The translations under genes and the position numbers were made by a program. A model generated the notes under the pieces. The model did not search any database. It was not told where the DNA came from and saw nothing but the letters and a program-made list of their open reading frames with translations. This document shows, piece after piece, positions 49,881 through 60,009 of a stretch of DNA of 64,000 nt. Numbering within the stretch: position 1 is the first letter of the stretch; each line of letters starts with the position of its first letter. Origin of the DNA: Actinomycetota bacterium (GTDB lineage Bacteria; Actinomycetota; Acidimicrobiia; Acidimicrobiales; Palsa-688); NCBI GenBank assembly GCA_021323695.1, contig JAJPKN010000048.1, forward strand, positions 62,001 to 126,000, read 5' to 3'.

Positions 49881-50666
49881 ATGAGCCGCGCCAGCGTTGA
49901 ACGTGGCGGTGCCCCGGTGCTGTGCGACGTCGACTGGGAAGTGCTCCCAGGGCAGCGTTGGGCTGTCCTCGGCCCCAACGGGGCAGGCAAGACCACCTTG
50001 TTGCAGTTGGCTTCGGGTTACCTGCACCCGACCCGAGGCTCGGTGGAGGTACTGGGGCAGCTCCTGGGCCGGGCAGACGTCCGCGCCCTGCGCCAGCGCA
50101 TCGGGGTCGTCTCCGCGGCGGTGGCCCGGATGTTGCTCCCCCGCCTGACGGCCAAGGAGGTCGTAGTCTCCGCTCGTCACGGCGCACTGGAGCCCTGGTG
50201 GCACAGCTACACGGAAGCCGACCGGGCCAGGGCGTCCTGCCTCCTCGCTGACGCCGGCTACGAGGACATCCAGGAGCGGCCCTTCGAGGTCCTCTCCGAG
50301 GGCGAGCGCCAGCAGGTGCTGCTCGCCCGCACCCTCATGGCCGACCCCGAGCTGCTCTTGTTGGACGAGCCTTGCGCCGGCCTGGACGTACCCGGGCGGG
50401 AAAGGCTGCTGGCCCGGCTCACCTCGCTGGCCCAAAGCTCGCCCCACCTGCCCATGGTCATGGTCACCCACCATGTGGAAGAGGTACCGGCCGGCTTCAC
50501 CCACGTGCTCTTGCTCCGCAGGGGCCGAGTGGTGGAGGCCGGGCCTTTGCCAGTGGCCCTGTCTTCGGCCACCATCAGCAAGTGCTTCGGGCTGCCCCTC
50601 GAACTGTCCCGCGCCGGAGAGCGTTGGAGCTGCCAGGCGGCTACCTGGCTAGCGGGGGCTGACTAG
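49881..50666 (+). CDS. ABC transporter ATP-binding protein (YlmA/ModF-like)
   Basis: The roughly 261-residue ATPase has Walker A GPNGAGKTT, the Q-loop region IGVVSAA, signature LSEGERQQ, Walker B LLLLDEPC and the H-loop VTHHVEE. The pattern, including the long RVVEAGPL end, resembles the ModF/YlmA-like ATPases that often have no permease partner; none is adjacent. ATG 49881 is used, with in-frame TTG codons at 49857 and 49875 as alternatives. The 3' end overlaps the Fur gene, convergent, by 26 bp. Substrate unknown. Confidence 0.88.
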   Translation: MSRASVERGGAPVLCDVDWEVLPGQRWAVLGPNGAGKTTLLQLASGYLHPTRGSVEVLGQLLGRADVRALRQRIGVVSAAVARMLLPRLTAKEVVVSARHGALEPWWHSYTEADRARASCLLADAGYEDIQERPFEVLSEGERQQVLLARTLMADPELLLLDEPCAGLDVPGRERLLARLTSLAQSSPHLPMVMVTHHVEEVPAGFTHVLLLRRGRVVEAGPLPVALSSATISKCFGLPLELSRAGERWSCQAATWLAGAD

Positions 50667-51189
50667 TGGGGGGCCGCCACCGGGCCCCGCCGGCCGCGGG
50701 CCGCCCCGCGCACCCAGCGCATGTCCCGGTCACTGCGAAGTGGCCGATGTCTGCCTGGAAGCCGTAGTTATCTGCCAGTTGGCGCACCAACGGCTCGAAC
50801 AGCTCCCTGTCCACCTCCACCACCCGGCCGCAGCGGCGGCAGGCAAGGTGCTGGTGCGAGCGCTGGGCCACCAGGTGCCACTGAGCCGGGCCATGGCCCA
50901 GGTGCACGTGGTAGGCCACCCCCAGGTCCTCGAGCCGCTCCAGGGCCCGGTACACCGTGCTCTCGTTCACCTCCGGGTACTGGGAACGCACCACGGCGGC
51001 CAGCTCCTCGGCACTTCGGTGGGCCTGCGCCCCAGCCAGGGCGGCGACGATGCAACGCAGTGCCACCGTCGCTCTCCCGCCGGCTTGCCTCACGGCCCGC
51101 ACGACGCTGTCGACCACGGCCTCGCCCTCAGCCACGGGGGTACCAGCCACCGGGCTTTGTGGCACCGCCCCGCCCGCAGCCATCACCAC
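50641..51189 (-). CDS. Fur-family metal-responsive repressor
   Basis: The 182-residue protein has the Fur winged-helix part (about 40-100: ALRCIVAALAGAQAHRSAEELAAVVRSQYPEVNESTVYRALERLEDLGVAYHVHLG) and the dimer part with metal ligands (WHLVAQRSHQHLACRRCGRVVEV; CxxC at 117-120 and 157-160, probably a structural zinc). It is likely cotranscribed with the nickel/cobalt permease gene, 9 bp upstream on the same strand, so it may be a nickel (Nur-like) or zinc (Zur-like) sensor. An extended N-terminus precedes the core. The metal cannot be decided from sequence. Confidence 0.9.
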   Translation of the reverse strand: MVMAAGGAVPQSPVAGTPVAEGEAVVDSVVRAVRQAGGRATVALRCIVAALAGAQAHRSAEELAAVVRSQYPEVNESTVYRALERLEDLGVAYHVHLGHGPAQWHLVAQRSHQHLACRRCGRVVEVDRELFEPLVRQLADNYGFQADIGHFAVTGTCAGCAGRPAAGGARWRPPTSQPPLAR

Positions 51190-51198
51190 GCCACGCCT

Positions 51199-52371
51199 TT
51201 ACATCTCGGCTTCACTCAGCTCCCCCGAGCCTCCGCCACCGTTTGCCTGCCGAGCCTCCCAAGCAGCACGCTCCCAGCGGTCCTCCACACGGCCCAGGCG
51301 CCAGACCGCCAACGCCACCGCCCAGGTGACAGCGAACAGGCCGACGATGAAGAACCCCGCTGTATTGATGTTGAAGCCCGCCATCAGCTGCCAGAACCAG
51401 CCCTTCAAGTCGAGCTCCGAAGTGACCAGGCCCAGCACCTCCACGGTGCCGATGAACAGGGCGACGAAAACCGACAGGCCGGTGATCGTTATGTTGTAGT
51501 AGACCTTGCGCAACGGACGCGAGAACGCCCACCCGTAAGCGAAGTTCATGAAGCACCCGTCGAGCGTGTCGAACGTGCTCATGCCCGCCGCAAAGAGCAA
51601 CGGGAGAGAGATGATGGCGTAGAACGGCAGCCCGCTCACCACCGCCGACCCGGCCAGCACCAGCAGGGCCACCTCGGTCGCGGTGTCGAAGCCCAACCCG
51701 AACAGCACCCCTATGGGGTAGATCTTCCAAGGCCGGTCGATAGCCCTGGCCAGGGGCCCGAAGAAGCGGTTCATCAGCCCACGCTTGTTGAGCTGGTCCT
51801 CGAGCTCGTCGTCGTCGTACAGGCCCCGGCGCATGGCAAAGAACACGCGCAGGATGGACACCAGCACGACAAGGTTCAGGACCGCTATCAGGTAGAGGAA
51901 GAACGACGACACCCCGGTCCCGATGATGTTCGTCACCTCGTGGAGCTTCGAGCCGCCGTTCTTTACCTGCTCGTCCAAGGCGCGTATGCCGAAGTTCAGC
52001 AGGACGGCAAGGCTGAACACGATCGTCGAGTGCCCCAGCGAGAAGAAGAACCCGATGCTGAGGGGACGCTGCCCGTCTGTCATCAGCTTGCGGGTGGTGT
52101 TGTCTATGGCCGAGATGTGGTCGGCGTCGAAGGCATGGCGCATGCCCAGCGTGAGCGCCAAGACGCCCGTCCCCAGCCCGAAGACCTCACCGGAGGCCCG
52201 GTAGTGGTGCCCCAAGGCGGCGAAGAGCATGGCGAAACCGGCCCCGTAGAGCCCGAGGACCACGAGCGCCATGGCAGCTACCTTCGCCCACTCGCCCGGC
52301 GAAAGGGCTCCTTTCACCCTGGCCAACCAGGACGCGTCCGGCCCCGTCCCAGGGGCTTGGGGGATCGCCAT
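51199..52371 (-). CDS. High-affinity nickel/cobalt permease (HoxN/NiCoT family)
   Basis: The 390-residue protein has eight or so TM segments and the diagnostic signature RHAFDADHI (78-86) in TM2, with LGFDTATEVALL and LPLLFAAGMSTFDT further on. NiCoT permeases take up Ni2+ or Co2+ at low concentration, feeding urease, hydrogenase or cobalamin pathways; none of these lies in the window. A cytosolic loop rich in Asp and Glu (YDDDELEDQ) is typical. The gene is followed by the Fur-family gene, which probably regulates it. Confidence 0.95.
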   Translation of the reverse strand: MAIPQAPGTGPDASWLARVKGALSPGEWAKVAAMALVVLGLYGAGFAMLFAALGHHYRASGEVFGLGTGVLALTLGMRHAFDADHISAIDNTTRKLMTDGQRPLSIGFFFSLGHSTIVFSLAVLLNFGIRALDEQVKNGGSKLHEVTNIIGTGVSSFFLYLIAVLNLVVLVSILRVFFAMRRGLYDDDELEDQLNKRGLMNRFFGPLARAIDRPWKIYPIGVLFGLGFDTATEVALLVLAGSAVVSGLPFYAIISLPLLFAAGMSTFDTLDGCFMNFAYGWAFSRPLRKVYYNITITGLSVFVALFIGTVEVLGLVTSELDLKGWFWQLMAGFNINTAGFFIVGLFAVTWAVALAVWRLGRVEDRWERAAWEARQANGGGGSGELSEAEM

Positions 52372-52438
52372 GGGCCCAATATAGCAGCACCAGCTCGCTA
52401 CTACGACCTGGGTGCAACAAGCGCCTGAGCCCGGGTGC

Positions 52439-52813
52439 CTACGGCGCCGGGAGCAACGCCTCCAACCGGTCGTTGATGTCGGGCACCGAGTACATGCTGC
52501 GCCGCAAGGTCTCGGTCAACCACCTTTCAACCTCGCTCCGGGCCGGCCCCTCCTCGAGGGCACCCCAGAGGTCCAACAGGTGGTCCTGGACGTCAGAGGC
52601 CGGCACCGTCACCTTGCCCTCCAGGCCAGCAAGCCACCTCTCGGCCAGCTCCACCGGGCCGGCTGCTCCCCCGCCGGGGCGCTCGCCCCGGGCCACGCTG
52701 GCTGGCTGGCCTCCCACCGGCACCTGGGGGGCGGCGCCATCCTGACCTGTCTGCTCGGCGCCCTGGCCATCGCCCTGCAGCCGAGCACGTCCTCCACCGT
52801 CGGCCTTGGTCAT
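52439..52813 (-). CDS. Small hypothetical protein with helical C-terminus
   Basis: From ATG 52813 the protein has 124 residues: a Gly/Gln-rich first half, then a helical part (AERWLAGLEGKVTVPASDVQDHLLDLWGALEEGPARSEVERWLTETLRRSMYSVPDINDRLEALLP). I do not recognise a family. The C-terminal part looks conserved and the strand agrees with the neighbours, but it could be on its own transcript, since the Ni permease gene begins 67 bp downstream. Confidence 0.5.
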   Translation of the reverse strand: MTKADGGGRARLQGDGQGAEQTGQDGAAPQVPVGGQPASVARGERPGGGAAGPVELAERWLAGLEGKVTVPASDVQDHLLDLWGALEEGPARSEVERWLTETLRRSMYSVPDINDRLEALLPAP

Positions 52814-53316
52814 GGCCACGATCCTACCCTCCCGTCCCCCTACCGAAGGCGCCGTCCGTTGGCGTCCAACCACTCTCAGTGCCCAAGAGTGCACCCAGTG
52901 GCCGGCAACCGCTCCCGGTACGCATAAAACACCTGGTCAGGCGCACCGAAAAAGCCCTTGCCAATATCTTGTCCCGTCGCGGCTGGCTGGCCAAGGCCCT
53001 ATGACCGCAGAGCGCGCCTCGCAAGTGCATTTACCTCAGGTACGCATGCCGGCATTTGCCCAAAATCGCAGGTCAGAATGCAATAATACACGGCTGCTTG
53101 ACTTCCCTGCCCAACGAGCCTATTATGGTCCGCAAAGGGCGTGCGTAGGTTACGCCTGTGCTTGCTGCCGAGAGGGGCAGTGGGTAGGTCGGCGCTGAAG
53201 TTCCCTTGAGCCTTCGCGTCCTTGTGGGTGCCTCTTGCCGAGGGTGCCGGCCCCTTTTGCCTCGTCGCAGCCTTGGTCGTACTGGCTCGTACCAGTGCGC
53301 GTAAGGAGACGTTGTT
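52814..53316. other. Intergenic region with promoter and long leader of the 3D-domain gene
   Basis: This 503-bp gap is partly A+T-rich. The first 280 bp show no gene. A good promoter (53098-53126, plus strand) would start transcription near 53133, leaving a leader of about 184 nt before TTG 53317. The leader can form several small hairpins (GGCGT...ACGCC near 53138-53156, CTGCC...GGCAG near 53165-53180, ACTGG...CCAGT near 53281-53296). I compared it with the c-di-AMP (ydaO) riboswitch, which controls some wall hydrolases, and did not find its conserved core. SD is AAGGAGA at 53303-53309. Confidence 0.6.
53098..53126 (+). promoter_or_regulatory. Near-consensus vegetative promoter
   Basis: TTGACT (53098-53103) and TATTAT (53121-53126) are separated by exactly 17 bp: five of six matches each to the -35 and -10 consensus. 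It is the best promoter in the window and faces the 3D-domain protein gene. Confidence 0.75.
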
Positions 53317-54648
53317 TTGACAGCACGCGAAAAGTACGCGCGCCAGCAACGCCTGACCGCTGGCCGTAGGCAGGCTGCTCCGGCGCACCGGCCTCCGGTC
53401 GCTCGCCTGGCACTGCTGGCTTTCCCGTTCTCGGTGCTCAGTTTGGCAGGAGCCCCCAGCGTCCAGGCCATGCCGGTACCCCTCGGCATGCCCAAGCCAC
53501 CAGTTGGGCGTGGCCTGCGGTTGCCCGCGCCCACGAGCCCTTCCCACCAGCTGTCCCGAAGGCACCGCCTGGCCTTCGCGCAACGAACGGTGCGCCTGCT
53601 GGGCCCCGGGGCAGTGGGCAGCTTTGGCGACGCGCCCCGTCCCTGTGCCCTTGGCTACCGCCGGGCCGGCATCGTGAGCACAGATTTCAGCTCGAACGGC
53701 TCCGGTTACTGGGCAGCGAGCAGCACCGGTGGCGTTTACACCTGTGGCAATGCCCACTTCTGGGGCTCGATGGGCACTATACGCCACCAGGCGGTCATAA
53801 AAGCAATAGCTGCCCTGCCCGACGGCCGTGGTTACTGGCTCGCAGCCAATAATGGCAGCATTTACTCGTTCGGCAACGCCAAGTTCTACGGGCGGCCCTC
53901 GCCCTCCCAGCTCGATGGGGCCGTCGTGGGCCTAGCCGCCTCTCCCACGGGCCGCGGCTACTGGGTGGCAACTTCCCAAGGCGGCGTCTTTTCCTTTGGG
54001 GACGCCAAGTTCCATGGCTCCTTGGGGGCCTCGCACCTGGGTGCCCCAGTGGTGGGCATCGCAGCCACGCCCAATGGCCGTGGCTACTGGCTGGCGACTG
54101 CGGACGGGCGTGTATTTTGCTTCGGTTCTGCCCGCCCGCACGGCAGCCTGCACGGAGCCTACCGCGTGAGCGCGATCGCGGCGGACGCCGATGGTGGTGG
54201 CTACTGGCTGCTCTCGCCCAATGGCACCGTCCACGCCTTCGGCTCGGCCCACCTGTTCGGGCAAGTTGCAACGGGGTTGCAGGTGCAGGCCAGCGCTCTG
54301 GCCCCCACCCCCGACAGCCGAGGTTACGTGATCGCCACCCGCCCGCCAACCCCCCAGCCACCCCCCACCGCGCCCCAACCGGGGCGGTTCCTCGGGGTCT
54401 TCACGGTCACCTGCTACGACCTCACCGGGGTGACAGCCAGCGGCTCGTTGGCCGGCCCACAAGGAGTGGCAGTGGACCCTCGGGTCATACCGCTGGGGGC
54501 CCACATCTATATCGACGGCCTGGGGGTGCGCGTGGCCGACGACACCGGGGGGGCCATTATCGGCAACCGCCTGGACATCTGGGAGCCGACCTGGTACCAG
54601 TGCGCCAACTGGGGGGTAGAAGACCGGGCCGTCTACGCCTTGCCCTAG
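53317..54648 (+). CDS. Secreted GYW-repeat/3D-domain cell-wall protein
   Basis: The 443-residue protein begins at TTG 53317 (AAGGAGA at 53303-53309). A long signal peptide with VARLALLAFPFSVLSLAGAPSVQA points to export. At about 115-340 there are five repeats of about 42 residues with the pattern G-R/S-GYW-L/A-A...G-G-V-Y-x-FG-A-x-F-x-GS-G, a beta-propeller-like repeat common in Acidimicrobiia. A C-terminal 3D domain (about 355-435) shows VTCYDLTGVTASGSLAG, VAVDPRVIPLGAHIYI and VADDTGGAIIGNRLDIW, which has the Asp set of the MltA/3D fold used by peptidoglycan lytic enzymes. It probably remodels the cell wall outside the membrane. Confidence 0.85.
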   Translation: MTAREKYARQQRLTAGRRQAAPAHRPPVARLALLAFPFSVLSLAGAPSVQAMPVPLGMPKPPVGRGLRLPAPTSPSHQLSRRHRLAFAQRTVRLLGPGAVGSFGDAPRPCALGYRRAGIVSTDFSSNGSGYWAASSTGGVYTCGNAHFWGSMGTIRHQAVIKAIAALPDGRGYWLAANNGSIYSFGNAKFYGRPSPSQLDGAVVGLAASPTGRGYWVATSQGGVFSFGDAKFHGSLGASHLGAPVVGIAATPNGRGYWLATADGRVFCFGSARPHGSLHGAYRVSAIAADADGGGYWLLSPNGTVHAFGSAHLFGQVATGLQVQASALAPTPDSRGYVIATRPPTPQPPPTAPQPGRFLGVFTVTCYDLTGVTASGSLAGPQGVAVDPRVIPLGAHIYIDGLGVRVADDTGGAIIGNRLDIWEPTWYQCANWGVEDRAVYALP

Positions 54649-54772
54649 CCCGGGCCAACGAGCCCGGGCCAACGAGCCCGGGCCAACGAGCCCAGGTTGG
54701 CAAGCCCAGGTTGGCAAGCCCAGGTTGGCAAGCCCAGGTTGGCAAGCCCAGGTTGGCAAGCCCAGGTTGGTA
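54647..54772. repeat. Nine 14-bp tandem repeats in two opposed types
   Basis: Three units AGCCCGGGCCAACG (54647-54688) are followed without a break by six units AGCCCAGGTTGGCA (54689-54772; the last has T for C). The two types differ only by transitions, and GCCAAC in the first becomes its reverse complement GTTGGC in the second, so the RNA can fold: GCCAAC 54682-54687 pairs with GTTGGC 54696-54701, the next outer pair with the next, and so on. It starts on the stop codon of the 3D gene and ends 12 bp before the ferrochelatase ATG. Confidence 0.9.
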
Positions 54773-54784
54773 AGGTCGTCCCGG

Positions 54785-55807
54785 ATGCCCCCCGCCGAAC
54801 TGTACGACGCGCTGGTCCTGGTGTCCTTCGGTGGCCCCGAGCGCACCGAGGAGGTGATGCCTTTCTTGCGCCGGGTGGCCGCGGGGCGCGCCGTACCCGA
54901 CCGGCGCCTGGCCGAAGTAGCCGAGCACTACTACGCCGCGGGCGGGAGGAGCCCGATCAACGACCAATGCCGGGCCCTGCTGCAGGCTCTGCGGGCCGAA
55001 CTGGCCGGGACAGGCCTTGAGATCTACTGGGGCAACCGCAACTGGCACCCCTTCCTAGCCGACACCGTGGCCCAGATGCGCGACGACGGCGTACGCCGGG
55101 CGGCAGCGTTCGTGACCTCGGCCTACGGCGGCTACAGCAGCTGCCGCCAGTACCTGGAGGACATTGCCCGGGCACGGGCAGCAGCCGGGCCCCGTGCCCC
55201 GGTGATCGACAAGCTCCGGCTCTACTACAACCACCCAGGCTGGGTGGGGCCCTGGGCAACCAGCCTCCGGCGCGCCCTCCAGGACGCCGCCCCCGCCGGC
55301 CCCGAGCAGGCCGAGGTGCTCTTCTCTGCCCATAGTGTGCCCCTGGCCATGCCCGGCGCCGACCTCTACCGTGCCCAGGTGCTCGAGTCGGCACGCCTCG
55401 TGGCCGAGCGCTGTGGGTTGCGCCCCGGCCAGTGGCGCGTCACCTGGCAGAGCCGCTCAGGGGGGCCCGGCACCCCCTGGCTGGGGCCGGACGTGGCCGC
55501 TACGGTCAGGCAGTCCCAAGCCAGCACCGTGGTTGTCGTACCCATCGGGTTTGTCTCCGACCACATGGAGGTGGTGCACGACCTCGACGTCGAAGTGGCA
55601 GCCGCGGCAACGCAACGAGGCGCCCGCTATGTACGAGCGGCCACCGTCAGCACCGACCCCGGGTTCGTCTCCATGGTGCGCGACCTGCTCCTGGAGCGCC
55701 AGCGCGCCTCGGCGCCCCGCCTCTGGCTGGGCCCGCTCGGGCCCTGGCCGCTGGACTGCCCGACCGGCCACTGCACGCCCCCGGCCGGCCCCGGCCAAGC
55801 GGCCTGA
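54785..55807 (+). CDS. Ferrochelatase (probably coproporphyrin type)
   Basis: The 340-residue enzyme inserts Fe2+ into a porphyrin near the end of haem synthesis. LVSFGGPERTEEVMPFL starts the core; FSAHSVP (metal-binding His near residue 182) and PIGFVSDHMEVVHDLDVE (near 258-275) are diagnostic. Actinomycetes generally use the coproporphyrin-dependent branch (CpfC), so coproporphyrin III is the more likely substrate. ATG 54785 is chosen; the frame runs upstream through the repeat array, but that part translates as repeats and is not a ferrochelatase N-terminus. No other haem gene is adjacent. Confidence 0.92.
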   Translation: MPPAELYDALVLVSFGGPERTEEVMPFLRRVAAGRAVPDRRLAEVAEHYYAAGGRSPINDQCRALLQALRAELAGTGLEIYWGNRNWHPFLADTVAQMRDDGVRRAAAFVTSAYGGYSSCRQYLEDIARARAAAGPRAPVIDKLRLYYNHPGWVGPWATSLRRALQDAAPAGPEQAEVLFSAHSVPLAMPGADLYRAQVLESARLVAERCGLRPGQWRVTWQSRSGGPGTPWLGPDVAATVRQSQASTVVVVPIGFVSDHMEVVHDLDVEVAAAATQRGARYVRAATVSTDPGFVSMVRDLLLERQRASAPRLWLGPLGPWPLDCPTGHCTPPAGPGQAA

Positions 55808-55832
55808 GCCGGCCAAGCCCAGGCTTTCAGCT

Positions 55833-57656
55833 CTAGCCCGCCTGCTCGAGGCGCTCCGCCAGGGCCGCCAGCTGGCCAGCCAACTGCTGGGGGAGGCGGT
55901 CGCCGAAACGGCGGTAATGCTCCTGCATCGAGCTGACTTCCTGGCGCCATTCCGCCACGTCCACCCGCAGCAGCTCCTCCATGTCCTCATCAGGCAGCTC
56001 AAGCCCGTCCGTCGGGATAGCACCCGGGCTGGGGGCCCAGCCGATGGGCGTGCGCACGGCACCACCAACGCGCTCGCCGGCCTCGCCCGTGCGACCGCCG
56101 CAACGAGCGAACACCCAGGCAATGACCCGGATGTTCTCACCGAAGCCGGGCCACAAATAGCGCCCTCCCGCCCCTTTGCGGAACCAGTTGACCAGGAACA
56201 CCTTCGGCAAATTGGGCCGCTCTGCCCTAGCGGGCAGGGAGAGCCAGTGGGCCCAATAGTCGGCCATGTTGTAACCGCAGAACGGCAGCATGGCAAAGGG
56301 GTCGCGCCTCAGCACGCCGACGTCCCCGGCCGCGGCAGCCGTCGTCTCGGAGGCGAGCGACGAACCCAGGTAAACGCCGTGCTCCCAGTCGAACGCCTCG
56401 TGGACGAGAGGCACGGTCGTGCTGCGGCGGCCCCCGAACAGGATGGCCGAAATGGGCACACCCTCGGGCGACAACCATTCCGGGGCCATCGAAGGGCATT
56501 GGGCGGCGGCCACGGTGAAGCGGGCGTTGGGGTGAGCCGCCGGCCCCGGCCGCCCCGGCCACCAGTCCTCACCCTTCCAGTCGATGAGGTGCTCAGGGGG
56601 TGTGCTGGTCAAGCCCTCCCACCACACGTCACCGTCGTCAGTCAAGGCTGTGTTGGTGAATATCGTCCCATGCCTCACGGTGGCGAGGGCGTTGGGGTTG
56701 GTCAGCTGGCTGGTGCCAGGGGCGACCCCGAAGAAGCCGGCTTCCGGGTTCAGCGCGTACAGCCGGCCGTCCGGGCCCAGCCTCATCCAACATATGTCGT
56801 CACCTATTGTCTCGGCTTTCCAACCAGCAAGGGTGGGCACGAGCATGGCCAAGTTGGTCTTGCCGCAGGCAGAAGGGAAAGCCCCGGCCATGTACTGCAC
56901 GTCGCCGGCCGGGGAAGTCACTTTCACAACCGTCATGTGCTCTGCCAACCACCCTTCGTCGCGCCCGATGACTGACGCGACCCGCAAGGCGAGGCACTTT
57001 TTGCCCAACAAGGCGTTCCCCCCGTAACCCGAGCCGTACGACCAGATCTCGCGGCTTTCGGGGAAATGGGCCACATAGACGTTGCCGGGGTTGCACGGCC
57101 AAGGCACGTCGGCCGCCCCCTCGGGCAATGGTGCCCCCACCGAGTGCAGGCAGCGCACGAAGTCCCCGTCCGTGCCCATTGCCGCCAGGGGGGCCTTGCC
57201 CATCCTCGTCATGATGGCCATGTTCACCACGACGTAGGGGGAATCGGTGAGCTCCACCCCCCAGGTCTCCAGGGGAGAACCAGCCGGGGCCATGGCGAAC
57301 GGCACCACGTACATCGTCCTCCCCCTCATGCTGCCGGCGAACAGCCTGACCAGGCGCTCTCGCATCTCAGCAGGCGCCAGCCAGTTGTTGGTGGGCCCGG
57401 CGTCGGCCTCCTCCTCGCAGCAGATGAACGTCCGGCCTTCCAGGCGGGCCACGTCCCTGGGGTCAGAACGAGCCAGGAAGCTCCCGGGCCGCCGGTCGGC
57501 CGACAAGGCGGTGAACGTCCCGCGGTCGACCAGCTCCTGGCACAGCCGGGCCTGTTCGGCCTCGCTGCCGTCGCACCAGTGCACTCGGTCGGGCTGAGCC
57601 AAGCGGGCTACTTCCTCTACCCAGTGGAGGAGCGCCTTGTGCTCGGTAGGTGGCAT
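55833..57656 (-). CDS. pckG: Phosphoenolpyruvate carboxykinase (GTP)
   Basis: The 607-residue enzyme converts oxaloacetate and GTP to PEP, the entry step of gluconeogenesis. The P-loop [13 protein letters not shown] (about 258-270), metal-site [26 protein letters not shown] and the closing [26 protein letters not shown] are diagnostic of the GTP class. ATG 57656 with GGGAGAGGAT upstream gives the usual length; a GTG at 57695 would add 13 residues. It is divergent from ahcY, with a 237-bp region between. Confidence 0.97.
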   Translation of the reverse strand: MPPTEHKALLHWVEEVARLAQPDRVHWCDGSEAEQARLCQELVDRGTFTALSADRRPGSFLARSDPRDVARLEGRTFICCEEEADAGPTNNWLAPAEMRERLVRLFAGSMRGRTMYVVPFAMAPAGSPLETWGVELTDSPYVVVNMAIMTRMGKAPLAAMGTDGDFVRCLHSVGAPLPEGAADVPWPCNPGNVYVAHFPESREIWSYGSGYGGNALLGKKCLALRVASVIGRDEGWLAEHMTVVKVTSPAGDVQYMAGAFPSACGKTNLAMLVPTLAGWKAETIGDDICWMRLGPDGRLYALNPEAGFFGVAPGTSQLTNPNALATVRHGTIFTNTALTDDGDVWWEGLTSTPPEHLIDWKGEDWWPGRPGPAAHPNARFTVAAAQCPSMAPEWLSPEGVPISAILFGGRRSTTVPLVHEAFDWEHGVYLGSSLASETTAAAAGDVGVLRRDPFAMLPFCGYNMADYWAHWLSLPARAERPNLPKVFLVNWFRKGAGGRYLWPGFGENIRVIAWVFARCGGRTGEAGERVGGAVRTPIGWAPSPGAIPTDGLELPDEDMEELLRVDVAEWRQEVSSMQEHYRRFGDRLPQQLAGQLAALAERLEQAG

Positions 57657-57761
57657 CTGGTCATCCTCTCCCGCCCCCTGCGGGGCGCCTGTCACCCGGT
57701 GTGCCGCCAGCTTTGCATCGCTGACAAGGGTGGTACGAGTTTAGGCGCCGGGTACGCAGCC

Positions 57762-57791
57762 TTCAGAGAGCCGGCCGGCATTTGGTAAGAT
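57762..57791 (+). promoter_or_regulatory. Possible promoter before ahcY
   Basis: TTCAGA (57762-57767) and TAAGAT (57786-57791) are 18 bp apart, about 100 bp before the ahcY start. Each has four or five matches to consensus. The leader also contains TGTAAGCGCT (57849-57858), the same ten bases as the LacI-like site at 2236. Confidence 0.4.
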
Positions 57792-57893
57792 ACCCCCAGG
57801 CTGGCCCATTGGGGGCCTCAGGGCTGGACAGCCCCGGCCTGGTATGCCTGTAAGCGCTCCTGACTGGGACGCGCACTGCCGCGCACGGAGGTC

Positions 57894-59354
<1,461 letters not shown>

Positions 59355-59438
59355 GACCAGCCGGTTGGGCCACCCCACCAGGGCGGCTCGGGCGGGGCCC
59401 GGGGCCGGGGGCAAGCCGGGCGGCCAGGTGGGCCCCGC

Positions 59439-59954
59439 TCACCACTTGCCCCGGTGCACCACCTCTGCGAAGGGCCGGCGGTCCACCTTCTTGAGCGGGG
59501 CCAGAGGCTGGCCGGCAGGGTACCCGAGGGCGACCATGCACACCCCTTGGTGGCTCTCGGGCACCCCCAGGAGCCGTCTCAGCTGGGCCTGGTCGCCCAC
59601 CGAGGCATGGCCGCTGCCAATGCCGAGGTCGGCGGCAGCAAGCATCATGGCCATGACCGCTTGACCTGCGTCGAACATGTCCAGTTCAGCATCCCTGCTG
59701 GTGGCGGGGACAGGCACCACGACCACAACAGTCGCGGCGGAACCGGCCACGTGCCGGCCCCACTGCCAGTTCTGGGCCAGGGCTTGGAGCTGGTCGCGCT
59801 CGGTGCACAGCACGAAGTCGCGGTGCTGGCGGTTGTTGGCCGACGGCGCCCTGCGCCCAGCTTCGAGGATGCGGTCCAGCTCAGCCGGCAGGACCGGGCG
59901 GGCCGAGAACTCCCTTACGTTGCGGCGAGCGGCAATGGCCTCCCAGGTTTGCAT
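59439..59954 (-). CDS. Nitroreductase-family FMN oxidoreductase
   Basis: The roughly 171-residue protein has the nitroreductase fold signature: WEAIAARRNVREFSARPVLPAELDRILEAGRRAPSANNRQHRDFVL near the start and MLAAADLGIGSGHASVGD later. These FMN proteins reduce nitro compounds or quinones with NAD(P)H. The ATG at 59954 is taken; a GTG at 59960 would add two residues. Substrate unknown. It lies alone between ahcY, convergent, and the GGDEF gene. Confidence 0.9.
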   Translation of the reverse strand: MQTWEAIAARRNVREFSARPVLPAELDRILEAGRRAPSANNRQHRDFVLCTERDQLQALAQNWQWGRHVAGSAATVVVVVPVPATSRDAELDMFDAGQAVMAMMLAAADLGIGSGHASVGDQAQLRRLLGVPESHQGVCMVALGYPAGQPLAPLKKVDRRPFAEVVHRGKW

Positions 59955-60009
59955 GGCCACAGGTTACGCCGGCCTCGGCCGTTGCCTCCCTCAACCCGCC
60001 GTCTTGGCC

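Noticed and set aside
53127-53316. c-di-AMP (ydaO-type) riboswitch in the leader of the 3D-domain gene
   Set aside because: Such riboswitches control wall hydrolases in actinomycetes, but the conserved 3' core (CCGA-CCC-CAGCU-type) is not visible in the leader.
54647-54772. CRISPR array
   Set aside because: The units are 14 bp and contiguous, with no spacers and no cas genes nearby.
54725-54784. Longer ferrochelatase start inside the repeat array
   Set aside because: The extra residues are just translated 14-bp repeats; the family N-terminus begins at the ATG at 54785.
57798-57893. SAH riboswitch before ahcY
   Set aside because: Position is right, but I could not find the conserved pseudoknot core; only generic G+C-rich pairing is present.
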